DNA of 64,000 nucleotides from Hyphococcus sp. (GCA_021776335.1 JAJFGB010000011.1:1-64000), one strand, 5' to 3'. Counted from the stretch's first letter, positions 54,643 through 63,587 are shown. Notes: generated by a model not told the origin, from the sequence alone. Program-made: numbers and translations.

Positions 54643-55851
54643 ATGAGCTTGTTTGACAAATTCCAGAGCACTGCGGTTCAGTATAAAGCGCTTGTAGAGG
54701 GCGTCGGCCGCGATCCGTTTGCCGTTTCTATGGATGAAATGAAGGGGCCGACACGCGCCATGGTGAAGGGCAAGGAAATTGTCCTTGCCGGGACGAATAA
54801 TTATCTCGGGCTGACCTTCCATGACGACGCCGTCGCGGCGGCGAGGAAGGCGTTGGAACAATCCGGCACTGGCACGACCGGGTCCCGGTTCGCTAATGGA
54901 ACTTACGCTGCGCACCGGCAGTTGGAGATAGATCTCGCGAAGTTTCTTGGTTATGCGTATTGCGTCGTTTTTTCCACGGGATACCAGGCAAATCTCGGCG
55001 CTATTTCCGCCCTTGTTGCGCCACCTCATGATGTCATTCTTATCGACGCAGATTGCCATGCCTGCATCTATGACGGCTGCCAGCTTAGCGGTGCTGAAAC
55101 GATCCGCTTCCGGCACAACGATCCGGAAAGCCTGGAAAAGCGCCTGTCACGTCTCAGCGATGACGTTAACGGCAAGCTTGTTTGCATTGAGGGCATGTAT
55201 TCAATGTTTGGCGATACTGCGCCGGTAAAAGAATGCATCGAAGTCGCGCACAAACATGGCGCCCATGTGTTGCTCGATGAAGCCCATTCATTTGGCGTAT
55301 TCGGCGAGAATGGCCGCGGCGTTTGCGAGGCTGACGGCGTTCGCGACCAGGTCGATTTCTATACCGGCACCTTTTCCAAAAGCCTCGCTTCGATTGGCGG
55401 CTTTGTCGCGTCAAACCACCCAGAGCTTGAATATTTACGGTTTTCCAGCCGCCCCTATATGTTCACGGCCTCTCCATCGCCGGCTAATATCGCGGCGGCG
55501 TCAGCGGCTCTTGCTAGAATTTCGACAGATAACACGATGCGGGAGCGCCTTTGGGAGAACGCCAAACGTGTTCACGCTGCCTTCACGCAGCTTGGATTTG
55601 AGATTTGCGCACCGGCCGGGCCGGTTATTGCCGTCAAGCTTGCCGATCGCCAAGCCGCCTGCAAAGCTTGGGATTTTCTGATGGAGAAGGGCGTTTACGT
55701 TAATCTCGCAATTCCACCTGGCACGCCAAATGCAACGTCGATTTTGCGCCTAAGTGTATCGGCAGCGCACACCAACGATGATCTGGATGCGATCATCGGC
55801 GCTTATACATCGCTGTCGGAGGTGCTGACTAAGGAGGCCGCGCAAGCTTGA
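54643..55851 (+). CDS. spt: serine palmitoyltransferase
   Basis: 402 residues, a PLP-dependent alpha-oxoamine synthase. It condenses L-serine with an acyl thioester to 3-ketosphinganine, the first step of sphingolipids. His139 (IDADCHACIYDG), Asp212 and His215 (LLDEAHSFGV), and PLP Lys246 (TGTFSKSLAS) are placed as in bacterial SPT. The cluster partner is ACP, not CoA alone. ATG 54643 lies five bases after the ACP stop; AATAAAAAG precedes it. Ceramide-forming genes surround it. Confidence 0.9.
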   Translation: MSLFDKFQSTAVQYKALVEGVGRDPFAVSMDEMKGPTRAMVKGKEIVLAGTNNYLGLTFHDDAVAAARKALEQSGTGTTGSRFANGTYAAHRQLEIDLAKFLGYAYCVVFSTGYQANLGAISALVAPPHDVILIDADCHACIYDGCQLSGAETIRFRHNDPESLEKRLSRLSDDVNGKLVCIEGMYSMFGDTAPVKECIEVAHKHGAHVLLDEAHSFGVFGENGRGVCEADGVRDQVDFYTGTFSKSLASIGGFVASNHPELEYLRFSSRPYMFTASPSPANIAAASAALARISTDNTMRERLWENAKRVHAAFTQLGFEICAPAGPVIAVKLADRQAACKAWDFLMEKGVYVNLAIPPGTPNATSILRLSVSAAHTNDDLDAIIGAYTSLSEVLTKEAAQA

Positions 55852-55967
55852 CGCCTTTCGCGAGATCACATTTTCGTTAGGCGCAAAGTTTCCACAATTC
55901 GGCCTTTGTGACGGCAAGGGGGGTTCGTAGGCTAAGGCCTCGTGAACAAGTGTTGAGGAAATGTAGC

Positions 55968-56483
55968 GTGTTGAGAAATATTCAAGCCTTGATCAAGACC
56001 TTTATCTTGGTAGTTGCAGCTGGCGCCGGAACCCCGCAAATCGCGCTTGCTGAAGATAGTTTACCGAACGACCCTGAGCAATTTAACTTTGATCACGTTA
56101 GCTGTCGGGGCGAACCTTATGAAATTCGTATTATTATTGAAGGCGTCAAAAAGAACGAAGGCCTCGTGACCGCTGACCTTTACCCGAATGAGGAGGAGCA
56201 TTTCCTTCGCGGCGGAAAAGGCCGAGTGAAACTTGCGCGATACGCCGCAAAGGCCCCGGCAACGAAATTTTGCATCACAGCGCCCGGCCCTGGATTGTTT
56301 GCCGTGGCGATCTATCATGATCGCAACGCCAACAAGAGTTTCGATAAAACGGGCGTTGGCCTTCCCGCCGAGCCCTGGGGCATTTCAAACAATCCACGAG
56401 CGCGATTTGGTCCGCCGCCCCTCGATAAAGCAATATTTGAGGTGACGGAAGATGGCGCAACGCTGGCAATAAAGCTGAACTAA
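55968..56483 (+). CDS. DUF2141 secreted protein
   Basis: 171 residues. The signal sequence (FILVVAAGAGTPQIALA) predicts export to the periplasm. DUF2141 pattern: VKKNEGLVTADLYPNEEEHF, then GPGLFAVAIYHDRNANKSFDKTGVGLPAEPWGISNNPRARFGPP. Family proteins are beta-rich periplasmic proteins of unknown role. GTG start 55968 with TGAGGAAA just upstream. It lies 116 bp after spt and 60 bp before the ceramide synthase, same strand, so a link with ceramide export or binding is possible. Confidence 0.82.
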   Translation: MLRNIQALIKTFILVVAAGAGTPQIALAEDSLPNDPEQFNFDHVSCRGEPYEIRIIIEGVKKNEGLVTADLYPNEEEHFLRGGKGRVKLARYAAKAPATKFCITAPGPGLFAVAIYHDRNANKSFDKTGVGLPAEPWGISNNPRARFGPPPLDKAIFEVTEDGATLAIKLN

Positions 56484-56491
56484 CGCTAGGC

Positions 56492-56532
56492 GTTGCTTCG
56501 GCCCTTTTGCTAGGGTTTGACGACGAAGCAAC
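56492..56532. repeat. 9-bp perfect inverted repeat before the ceramide synthase gene
   Basis: GTTGCTTCG (56492-56500) and CGAAGCAAC (56524-56532), 23 bases apart, with two GCTAGG copies around the first arm. As RNA this could fold just before the ATG at 56544 and affect its translation; there is no T-run after it. Confidence 0.55.
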
Positions 56533-56543
56533 CCGGACCTTCC

Positions 56544-57689
56544 ATGACATCAACTGCTATTGAAATCCGCCCGGTAAAGACCGCTGCAGACAGAAAAATA
56601 TTCATTCGCCTTGCGGCTGCAATTTATGCCGGTGACCGAAACTATATTGCACCGCTTGAATTTGAGCTCGGCGCGCGCCTGGACGCCGCCAAGAACCCCG
56701 TCCTCAAATCAGCGCCGCATCAATTATGGATCGCCTATAAAGACGGAATTGCTGTCGGACGCATCGGCGCGATTATCAACCCTGCGCATCTTGATCGTCA
56801 CCACGACAACACAGGACATTTCGGCTTTTTGGAGAGCGTTGACGACACGAACGTGGTCGATGCACTGTTTGCAACAGCATCAGCATGGATCTCCGACCAG
56901 GGCATGGAAAACATCGCCGGCCCCTATAATTTCTCCGTGAATGAAGAATGCGGGCTCCTCGTTGATGGTTTTGATACGCCGCCATATGTGATGATGCCCC
57001 ATGGCCGGCCGTACTATGCAGGACACCTTGAGCGGCTCGGGTTTGAAAAAGCGATGGATATGCATGCGCTTGAATATTACCCGGTACGTCAGTTCATTCC
57101 GGAAAAACGTTTGCGGTTTGTTGAAAAGGCGCTGGCAAAACCGAATGTTTCTATCCGCACACTCAACAAAAGCGATCTTCTTGGGGACATTCGCATCATT
57201 ATCGATATTTTTAATGATGCCTGGTCGGACAATTGGGGATTTATTCCCTTCACCGAAGCACAAGCCGAGCATATGGCGAGCGAGTTAAGACCGATCATTC
57301 AAAAGCACAATGTTGTCTTGTGTTATTACAACGATGAGCCCGCAGCGTTTGGCCTCGTGTTGCCGAACATTAATCGCGTGATCCATGATTTTAACGGCCG
57401 GCTGCTCCCGTTTAACTGGGCCAAGCTGCTTTGGCGGCTAAAAATCAAAGGCGTCAGCCAATCGCGAATGCCGCTGATGGGCGTGCGTAAAAAACTGCAC
57501 AAAAAACCAGTCGGCGCGGCCTTTGCCTATAAAATAATCGACATGGTCAACGCCGCCAATATGGACCACGGCGTCACTCATTCAGAGCTTTCCTGGATTT
57601 TGGATAACAATGAATCGATGCTCAATATGCTGACCGAAATGGGCGGCAAGATTTACAAGACATATCGAATATACAAAAAGACGCTCTAA
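56544..57689 (+). CDS. bcerS: GNAT-type bacterial ceramide synthase
   Basis: 381 residues. N-terminal GNAT-type domain (IEIRPVKTAADRKIFIRLAAAIYAGDRNYIAPL, then AVGRIGAIIN) followed by the long C-terminal part seen in Caulobacter's bCerS (CC_1154-like): GPYNFSVNEECGLLVDGFDTPPYVMMPHGRPYYAGHLERLGFEKAMDMHALEYYP. This group N-acylates the sphingoid base to give (dihydro)ceramide. ATG 56544 begins near the conserved region; a TTG at 56517 would add nine residues. It converges on amn with overlapping stops. Confidence 0.85.
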   Translation: MTSTAIEIRPVKTAADRKIFIRLAAAIYAGDRNYIAPLEFELGARLDAAKNPVLKSAPHQLWIAYKDGIAVGRIGAIINPAHLDRHHDNTGHFGFLESVDDTNVVDALFATASAWISDQGMENIAGPYNFSVNEECGLLVDGFDTPPYVMMPHGRPYYAGHLERLGFEKAMDMHALEYYPVRQFIPEKRLRFVEKALAKPNVSIRTLNKSDLLGDIRIIIDIFNDAWSDNWGFIPFTEAQAEHMASELRPIIQKHNVVLCYYNDEPAAFGLVLPNINRVIHDFNGRLLPFNWAKLLWRLKIKGVSQSRMPLMGVRKKLHKKPVGAAFAYKIIDMVNAANMDHGVTHSELSWILDNNESMLNMLTEMGGKIYKTYRIYKKTL

Positions 57690-59152
57690 CGCAGAAACGG
57701 CTCATCAAAGCTGCGCAGCTTGCGTGAGTGCAGCGCGCCAGCTTTTGCTTCATCACGCAACAGGCTGATCGCTCGAATGCCGATCTCGAGATGCTGGCTA
57801 ACGCGCTCCTGATAAAAAGCGTCCGCCATGCCTGGCAATTTAACCTCTCCATGCAGTGGTCGGTCAGACACGCATAACAGTGTACCGTAGGGCACCCGGT
57901 AACGATAACCGTTTGCAGCGATCGTCGCCGATTCCATATCGATAGCAATCGCGCGGGCCTGGTTGAGGCGCACAGCGTTGCCCTCGAAACGAAGTTCCCA
58001 ATTTCGATCACTGGTGGTGACGACAGTGCCGGTGCGTAAATGTTCTTTCAGTTCCTTGTGTTTAATGCCGCTGACTTCCTGCACCGCCCGCGTCATCGCC
58101 AGCTGCACTTCCGCGAGTGTCGGCAACGGCACCGACGGCGGCAAGACATCATCAAGCACGCCGTCATCGCGTAAATAGGCGTGCGCCAGCACATAATCGC
58201 CAAGGCGCTGAGTGCGGCGCAGGCCGCCGCAATGGCCAATCATCAGCCAAACCTGGGGCCGCAGCACCGCCAGGTGATCGGTGATAGTTTTCGCATTGGA
58301 CGGACCAACCCCAATATTAACCAGCGTAATCCCTGATTTATCCGGCTGAGTCAGGTGATAGGCGGGCATTTGCGGCAGTTTCTGCATGCCGTCGCCGGCC
58401 GCAGGCGCGCCTTTTGTTGTGATGCGCTCACCGGGCTCGATTAGCGCCTTTGCTCTGCCTGCCTCGACTTCAGCTTTTGCATAATCCACGAACTCATCGA
58501 CATAACGCTGATAGTTTGTGAACAGAATAAAATCCTGAAAGTGCTCCGGATTCGTCGACGTGTAATGCTGGATGCGGTGAAGCGAATAATCAACACGTTC
58601 CGCAGTAAACAGTGAAAGTGGCAGTGGCCCGCTACGCTTCAGTATGTTTTGACCATCGACGATATCATCATTGGTGGCGGCAAGGTTCGGCGTATGGAAA
58701 TGAAACTGCAGATCGTTGCGTTGCTCCAGCGTAAGCGAGGATGTCGCTCTTTCCAGTGCAAAGGTCAGCGGTATCGGCGTAAAAGATTTACCGACAAAAA
58801 TGTCGGCCGAAAAACGCTCAATAACACGGGTCAGTTGCTGTCGCAGATAATCCGCGAACAACCTGGGATGCGTCACAGATGAGCCGTGGGCGCTTGATGC
58901 TGCGACCCTGCCCAGCGCTAGGTTCGACGTATGGCGTGCGCTCTCGGCGGGGACAACAGCGCAAAGATAGGGATAAACCGGCGCATCCACAGGATCTGCA
59001 TTCATCGCGCCCGCAGTAAACTGTGCAAAGCGCTCGGATGTTTGCTGGTGCGCCTCGTCATAAAGCGCGATCAGGCGATCAACCGCCTCTTGCGGCGTTG
59101 CGCAAGCAACAAGATCGCTGGCGGGCGCGTCAATCGGCGGTAATGCGGTCAT
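57686..59152 (-). CDS. amn: AMP nucleosidase
   Basis: 488 residues. It splits AMP into adenine and ribose 5-phosphate. Amn N-terminal domain (ALGRVAASSAHGSSVTHPRLFADYLRQQL) and C-terminal phosphorylase-like domain (VNIGVGPSNAKTITDHLAVLRPQVWLMIGHCGGLR, and AIDMESATIAANGYRYRVPYG). ATG 59152 with AAAGGAGG upstream. Adjacent to but convergent with the ceramide genes; unrelated in function. Confidence 0.94.
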   Translation of the reverse strand: MTALPPIDAPASDLVACATPQEAVDRLIALYDEAHQQTSERFAQFTAGAMNADPVDAPVYPYLCAVVPAESARHTSNLALGRVAASSAHGSSVTHPRLFADYLRQQLTRVIERFSADIFVGKSFTPIPLTFALERATSSLTLEQRNDLQFHFHTPNLAATNDDIVDGQNILKRSGPLPLSLFTAERVDYSLHRIQHYTSTNPEHFQDFILFTNYQRYVDEFVDYAKAEVEAGRAKALIEPGERITTKGAPAAGDGMQKLPQMPAYHLTQPDKSGITLVNIGVGPSNAKTITDHLAVLRPQVWLMIGHCGGLRRTQRLGDYVLAHAYLRDDGVLDDVLPPSVPLPTLAEVQLAMTRAVQEVSGIKHKELKEHLRTGTVVTTSDRNWELRFEGNAVRLNQARAIAIDMESATIAANGYRYRVPYGTLLCVSDRPLHGEVKLPGMADAFYQERVSQHLEIGIRAISLLRDEAKAGALHSRKLRSFDEPFLR

Positions 59153-59259
59153 CAACCCCTCCTTTGGGCAAAACGTCTGACTGCATACACCCTTTGAGGG
59201 GACCAATGCCAGCGTTTTGATTTAAGGAGCGCTCAGCGCGCCGTCGGAGCGAGCTGGCG

Positions 59260-59484
59260 TCAAAGTTTCGCCATCTCGTCGTCGCCCAAAGCGCGCGCCT
59301 CATCGATCAGCATGATTGGCACGCCGTCACGGATTGGATAAGCCAGCCGCGCTTTTTTGCTCAACAGCTCTTTATTTGCGCGATCATAAAACAACGGTCC
59401 TTTTGTCTGTGGGCAAACCAGAATTTCCAACAATCGCGGATCGATCTCTTCGTTGTTGTTTTGCGTGTTGATTTGTTCAGGCAT
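59260..59484 (-). CDS. Trm112-like/UPF0434 small protein
   Basis: 74 residues: [50 protein letters not shown]. The YcaR/Trm112 fold is short and often zinc-binding; here the CxxC pair of other forms is reduced to a single Cys (VCPQTKG). In other bacteria Trm112 binds methyltransferases. Downstream of the LON-domain gene in a three-gene group (CnoX-like, LON domain, Trm112-like) common in alphaproteobacteria. Confidence 0.9.
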   Translation of the reverse strand: MPEQINTQNNNEEIDPRLLEILVCPQTKGPLFYDRANKELLSKKARLAYPIRDGVPIMLIDEARALGDDEMAKL

Positions 59485-59511
59485 TTTTTTCTCCGACTGT
59501 CTCGTTATCGC

Positions 59512-60177
59512 CTATTGAAGCCGCTGGTCCCCGCCTGCGCCATCTGCGCCAGACATTTCCATCAACACCATCAAGCATTCCGCTCTGTCAGCAACTGTCT
59601 GCGCTTCCAGGAGCGCTTGCTTTTCATTTGGTGCAAACGGGCAGCCCATAGCAAGAGATGCAACGAGCGCATCAATCGGCGCAGCTGCGGCCGCCTCCCA
59701 GTCCGTCTCTAGTCCTTCGGCCCCGAGATAGTCTTGCATGACGTCTAGAAATTCGTCGCGATCAATCTCTTCGCCAGATAAATCCTTATGTGCATCAACA
59801 TCATATGCCGCCCAATCCGCCTGGCCCTGCCGGTAGGGCGTATCTGTATCGGCTTCATTCATAAGTCGAAATCGACGGATGCCGGTTAGCGTAATCAGAT
59901 AGTGTCCATCACCCGTCTCCATAAATGATGTAATTCGGCCAACACATCCAACGTCGAACAAAGCCGACTGCGCGTCGGCGCCTTTGCCATCCGTCGGCTG
60001 GATCATGCCGATCATGCGCGCGCCGCCAAGGGCGTCATCCACCATGCGCAGATATCGGGGCTCAAAAATATTCAGGGGCAACTGACCGTTTGGCAAGAGT
60101 AGCGCGCCCGCCAGTGGGAAAAGCGGAATAACTGGGGGTAAAGCCGTCGCTCCACTATATTTTCGGTGCTCGCTCAT
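59512..60177 (-). CDS. LON substrate-binding domain protein
   Basis: 221 residues of a Lon N-domain only: PPVIPLFPLAGALLLPNGQLPLNIFEPRYLRMVDDALGGARMIGMIQP, GCVGRITSFMETGDGHYLITLTGIRRFRL. No ATPase or protease domain. It binds unfolded or damaged substrates in related proteins. ATG 60177; another ATG at 60195 would add six residues. Between the CnoX-like and Trm112-like genes. Confidence 0.88.
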   Translation of the reverse strand: MSEHRKYSGATALPPVIPLFPLAGALLLPNGQLPLNIFEPRYLRMVDDALGGARMIGMIQPTDGKGADAQSALFDVGCVGRITSFMETGDGHYLITLTGIRRFRLMNEADTDTPYRQGQADWAAYDVDAHKDLSGEEIDRDEFLDVMQDYLGAEGLETDWEAAAAAPIDALVASLAMGCPFAPNEKQALLEAQTVADRAECLMVLMEMSGADGAGGDQRLQ

Positions 60178-60202
60178 AGACCCGTCACGCGCCATTAGCG
60201 CA

Positions 60203-61120
60203 TTACGAAAACAATATCGACGACAGCCGACGTCGTCCGCGCATCGTCGCCGGATTCGCCCCGCCAAGAGCTTCAAACACAGTCAGCAGTTTCTTGCGGG
60301 CCGCCTCTTCGTTCCATTCGCGATCACGCTCTATGATCGCCAGCAATTCGTCAATCGCCAGTTCCATCGCACCCGCGCCAAGATGTGCGCCCGCCAGGTC
60401 AAACCGCGCCTGCAAATCATCCGGGTTGCGTTCAACACTCGTCTGCAAGGCAGCGAGATCACCAGTCTGCGGATTGCTTTCCGCGAGCGAAATTGATGCC
60501 GCAACGCTCGCTAACATGGCGTCGCTTTGTTTATCCGGCGGCGCCAATGCCAGTGTCTGGCGCGCTTTTTCTGTATCGCCAAGCGCCAAATGACACCGCG
60601 CCAGTCCGGCGATCGCTTCAAGGTTTGTGCTGTCCGTCTGCAGGGCCTCACCATAGAACTGGGCTGCGCCGGCGACGTCGCCGTTTTCAAATGCCGCGTC
60701 ACCGGTCGCAGTGTAATCCTCGGTTGGGCCGCCATCAGCAACAGCGCCTGTCATCTCCGTCAGGCGCCCGATAAAGGCCTTGATCTCACTTTCGGGCACG
60801 GCGCCCTGAAAACCGTCAACGGGGCGGCCTTGATAAAATGCGTATACGGTCGGGATCGATTGAATGCGCAACTGCCCTGCGAGCATCTGGTTCTTGTCGA
60901 TATCAACCTTGACGAGACTGACCTTACCGCCGGCCTCGCCAACCGCCTTTTCAAGAATTGGCGCAAGCTGCTTGCAGGGGCCGCACCATTCCGCCCAGAA
61001 ATCGACGATCACGGGCGCCGTCATTGAAGCGGCCAAAACGTCCTGCTCAAATGTCTCGACAGAAACATTTTTGATTGCATCCGCCGGGCCGGCATTGTCC
61101 GCCCCAAGGATCTCACTCAT
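60203..61120 (-). CDS. cnoX: CnoX/YbbN-type thioredoxin-like co-chaperone
   Basis: 305 residues. N-terminal thioredoxin domain with active site FWAEWCGPCKQLAP, then a tetratricopeptide tail (about 135-300: YTATGDAAFENGDVAGAAQFYGEAL, ARCHLALGDTEKARQTL). This two-domain architecture is the CnoX/YbbN holdase, which protects proteins from oxidation and passes them to GroEL. The CxxC is complete here, unlike the E. coli protein. ATG 61120 after GGAGAGC. Confidence 0.9.
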   Translation of the reverse strand: MSEILGADNAGPADAIKNVSVETFEQDVLAASMTAPVIVDFWAEWCGPCKQLAPILEKAVGEAGGKVSLVKVDIDKNQMLAGQLRIQSIPTVYAFYQGRPVDGFQGAVPESEIKAFIGRLTEMTGAVADGGPTEDYTATGDAAFENGDVAGAAQFYGEALQTDSTNLEAIAGLARCHLALGDTEKARQTLALAPPDKQSDAMLASVAASISLAESNPQTGDLAALQTSVERNPDDLQARFDLAGAHLGAGAMELAIDELLAIIERDREWNEEAARKKLLTVFEALGGANPATMRGRRRLSSILFS

Positions 61121-61178
61121 CTGCGCTCTCCATAACCCTTCCCCCTAAATGAGGCCCCAGCGCACCAAACGCAACCGC

Positions 61179-61724
61179 TCACCCGGCAGAAGGCGCTGAG
61201 AGATCAATGATCCGTGGGCAAAACCCGCAAGCCTCAATGAAACTGAGGAGGTTCTTGGGCGAAATGGCGGTTGATGCCGTATTTTCAAGGGGGTGAAACC
61301 AGACAGGGTCGCAGGCCAGGAGGCAGCTGTCGACGACGACCTGAGAAAGCGCCTTTGCGCTGTCATTGATCACTGCAAATGGGGTGACGGCGCCCGGAAT
61401 AACCCCGAGCGTTGCGGTCATCAATTCAGGCTTTCCGAAAGAAAACCGGCCCTTTGCCCCTATCGCCTTTCCCAACCCAACCAGATCCACCGTCGTTTCG
61501 GCATTCGCCACGGCAAGGACCAACGAGCCCTTTTTGTCTTTAAGGAAAAGGTTCTTTGAGTGGCCGCCGGGCATTTGGCGCTTAAGATCGCGGCCCTCCT
61601 CAACCGTAAAAACCGCCCGATGGTTAACCGTGCGGGTTTCAATCCCAAGGCGATCAAAGGCGTCAAACAGCGCTAACGGTGTCTTTGCACCATCGGGCAG
61701 CGGTGGTTTTGATGGCTCATTCAT
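61179..61724 (-). CDS. prolyl-tRNA editing-domain protein (YbaK/ProX-type)
   Basis: 181 residues of the YbaK/ProXp fold: TRTVNHRAVFTVEEGRDLKRQMPGGHSKNLFLKDKKGSLVLAVANAETTVDLVGLGKAIG, then MTATLGVIPGAVTPFAVIND. These free-standing domains deacylate mischarged Ala- or Cys-tRNAPro. The Lys of HSKNLFLKDKKG is the usual catalytic position. Separate from its neighbours by 58 bp. Confidence 0.9.
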   Translation of the reverse strand: MNEPSKPPLPDGAKTPLALFDAFDRLGIETRTVNHRAVFTVEEGRDLKRQMPGGHSKNLFLKDKKGSLVLAVANAETTVDLVGLGKAIGAKGRFSFGKPELMTATLGVIPGAVTPFAVINDSAKALSQVVVDSCLLACDPVWFHPLENTASTAISPKNLLSFIEACGFCPRIIDLSAPSAG

Positions 61725-61845
61725 TGGCTTGTGGCCTCTATATTATGGCTAATCCGGGAGCTGACTTCCGGCTTGCCAAGCCAAAGTCCATCGTGCATAT
61801 AGCGGCCCCTGTCGGCATTCAAGACGGCCGACAATACGTCAGTGA

Positions 61846-61920
61846 GCGGGCGTAGCTCAGGGGTAGAGCGAAACCTTGCCAAGGTTTAGGTCGTCAGTTC
61901 GAATCTGATCGCCCGCTCCA
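61846..61920 (+). tRNA. tRNA-Gly(GCC)
   Basis: 75 bases with encoded CCA. The acceptor stem GCGGGCG/CGCCCGC is a perfect 7-bp pair; D-arm TAGCTCAGGGGTAGAGC; anticodon arm ACCTT-GCC-AAGGT with GCC at 61878-61880; T-arm with TTCGAAT. It decodes GGC/GGU glycine codons. Upstream it is not joined to another tRNA. Confidence 0.96.
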
Positions 61921-61989
61921 ATTTTTCCAAAACTCGGAAACTTGCCGGTGTCCGTGATCAGGACAACAGGTGGAGATTTTATCTCCGGG

Positions 61990-63351
61990 CTACGCAACGA
62001 CGGACGTCGGCACAATCATTTGTGACGAGAAATCTCTGAATGTCAGTGTGAATGCGTTGCCATCGGGCAATTCTTCATGGAGAAATTCGCCGCCGCAAAC
62101 CTCCGATGCGCGCGCGACAATACGCAACGCCATCGGCATGTCCGACCCCTGGCTGGTCAAATAGTTTTCGATTTTTGTTAGTGGCTTTGTTTCTTCCACA
62201 AACTGTTGTGAGGGCTTGGGCTGACCGTCATCGCGAAGCATCAGCGACACAATATCGTCTTGTTGCTGTAGCGTAAGCATCAGTTTCGACACGCCCACAG
62301 GCCCTGTATTATAATAGTCGGCGAGGGATTGAATTGCCGTTTTTACAGCATATTCACTGGTTCTTATTTCTCCGGTCGACCCCTCCGTTGTCACCTTGAT
62401 TCCGGCCTCGATCAATTCGCCCAAATCAGCAATCGCAGAAGTAACTGACGCCGGTTCTTCCTTGCGGCTCTCGACTTCGTCCAGACGATGGTAGATCAAC
62501 AGGCTGTTGACGCTGCTGGCCAGATTCGCCGTCGCCTCCTTGATATATCGCGCGCTCTCAACGCCGGCCTCAGGGTCGTGTTGATCATTGTCACTTGCCA
62601 GGCTGTCCATCACGATATCTGAAAAACCGCTGATCTGATGCAGGGGCGTTTTGACGAAATGAACCAGCATATTCAGCGCCGCGACCTTTCGCTGGTTGTC
62701 CCGGCGTGCGTCTTTGAGAAGCGCGTTGAGTTGAATATTTTGTTCGCTGATTGTTTGCGTTTTAAGAAAATCGACTCGCTGATAACGCTGCATCAGGTAA
62801 ACGCCCAGAAGAGCGATGACACCGACAAGAGCCACGTTTGTCGATTGCAGCAAGGCCGCTTGCTGTTCACTCATACTGCCCGCAACAATGACGAACTGCA
62901 CAAAAGGTGCGCCGACAACTAGGCACATGGAATGAAAACTCAGGCGCAAGAGCACCGCCGCCATGATGTAGCTTTGGATCAACCCAAGATACCATGTGTT
63001 GTCGAGCGAAGGCTGAAGCCAGAGAATGACGTTAAGCGATGAACACATCAGCAGGACGATAACTGCAATCACCAAGTCATGGTGTTTTCTGATACGCGGC
63101 GACAACAGCGTCGAAAACAACAATGCGCTAAGCACAAAAGTGATAAGTCTGACAATTACCGGACGGGATGGATTTACGGTGTCTATGAAATCGGAAAAAA
63201 TATACAGAATAAAAACGCTTAAGCCGATGCCAATGCCCCAAGCATTGACCTTTATATTCCGCTTGAAAATATGCGCCTGAAACGCCGCTTCGCTTTTTTT
63301 GGATGCGAAGCGGGAGCTTAAAAGACTTATCTTGTCGGTTTCAGACAACAT
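61990..63351 (-). CDS. membrane sensor histidine kinase with degenerate ATPase domain
   Basis: 453 residues. About six N-terminal membrane helices (about residues 34-185), then a dimerisation helix with the H-box LVHFVKTPLHQISGFSDIV; the phospho-acceptor would be His231. The catalytic domain is weak: a Gly-poor G2 region (SDMPMALRIVARASEVCGGEF) and an unusual N-box region (SLADYYNTG), though a DDGQP resembles the G1 box. It may be a pseudokinase or a phosphatase. No response regulator is next to it. ATG 63351. Confidence 0.75.
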   Translation of the reverse strand: MLSETDKISLLSSRFASKKSEAAFQAHIFKRNIKVNAWGIGIGLSVFILYIFSDFIDTVNPSRPVIVRLITFVLSALLFSTLLSPRIRKHHDLVIAVIVLLMCSSLNVILWLQPSLDNTWYLGLIQSYIMAAVLLRLSFHSMCLVVGAPFVQFVIVAGSMSEQQAALLQSTNVALVGVIALLGVYLMQRYQRVDFLKTQTISEQNIQLNALLKDARRDNQRKVAALNMLVHFVKTPLHQISGFSDIVMDSLASDNDQHDPEAGVESARYIKEATANLASSVNSLLIYHRLDEVESRKEEPASVTSAIADLGELIEAGIKVTTEGSTGEIRTSEYAVKTAIQSLADYYNTGPVGVSKLMLTLQQQDDIVSLMLRDDGQPKPSQQFVEETKPLTKIENYLTSQGSDMPMALRIVARASEVCGGEFLHEELPDGNAFTLTFRDFSSQMIVPTSVVA

Positions 63352-63542
63352 CCTGGCTCACTGATTTCAGTGTCCGACATACCTTATTCGGTTTAGCTAT
63401 TGGTAAATGAGCACGCGTCGAATGCTGGTGCGCGCAATCATTTTGCTTTCAAAATGAAACCGTAAAAATAACGTCAGTATCGAAGCGAGCGCTTGCCGGA
63501 AGGCCGGCGGGGCCTTGTGGAAACTTCAAAAAGACCCTAGTG

Positions 63543-63557
63543 TTAACAATTAGTTAA
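63543..63557. promoter_or_regulatory. CtrA-type box TTAA-N7-TTAA
   Basis: TTAACAATTAGTTAA, a perfect TTAA-N7-TTAA, the consensus for the alphaproteobacterial cell-cycle regulator CtrA, 31 bases before the ATG of the heme-oxygenase-like gene. It lies in the 236-bp gap between that gene and the divergent histidine kinase. The exact match and position suggest real control, but one site alone is not proof. Confidence 0.6.
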
Positions 63558-63587
63558 CGGCGCTTTTGCAAGCGACTGTGTGAGTAC

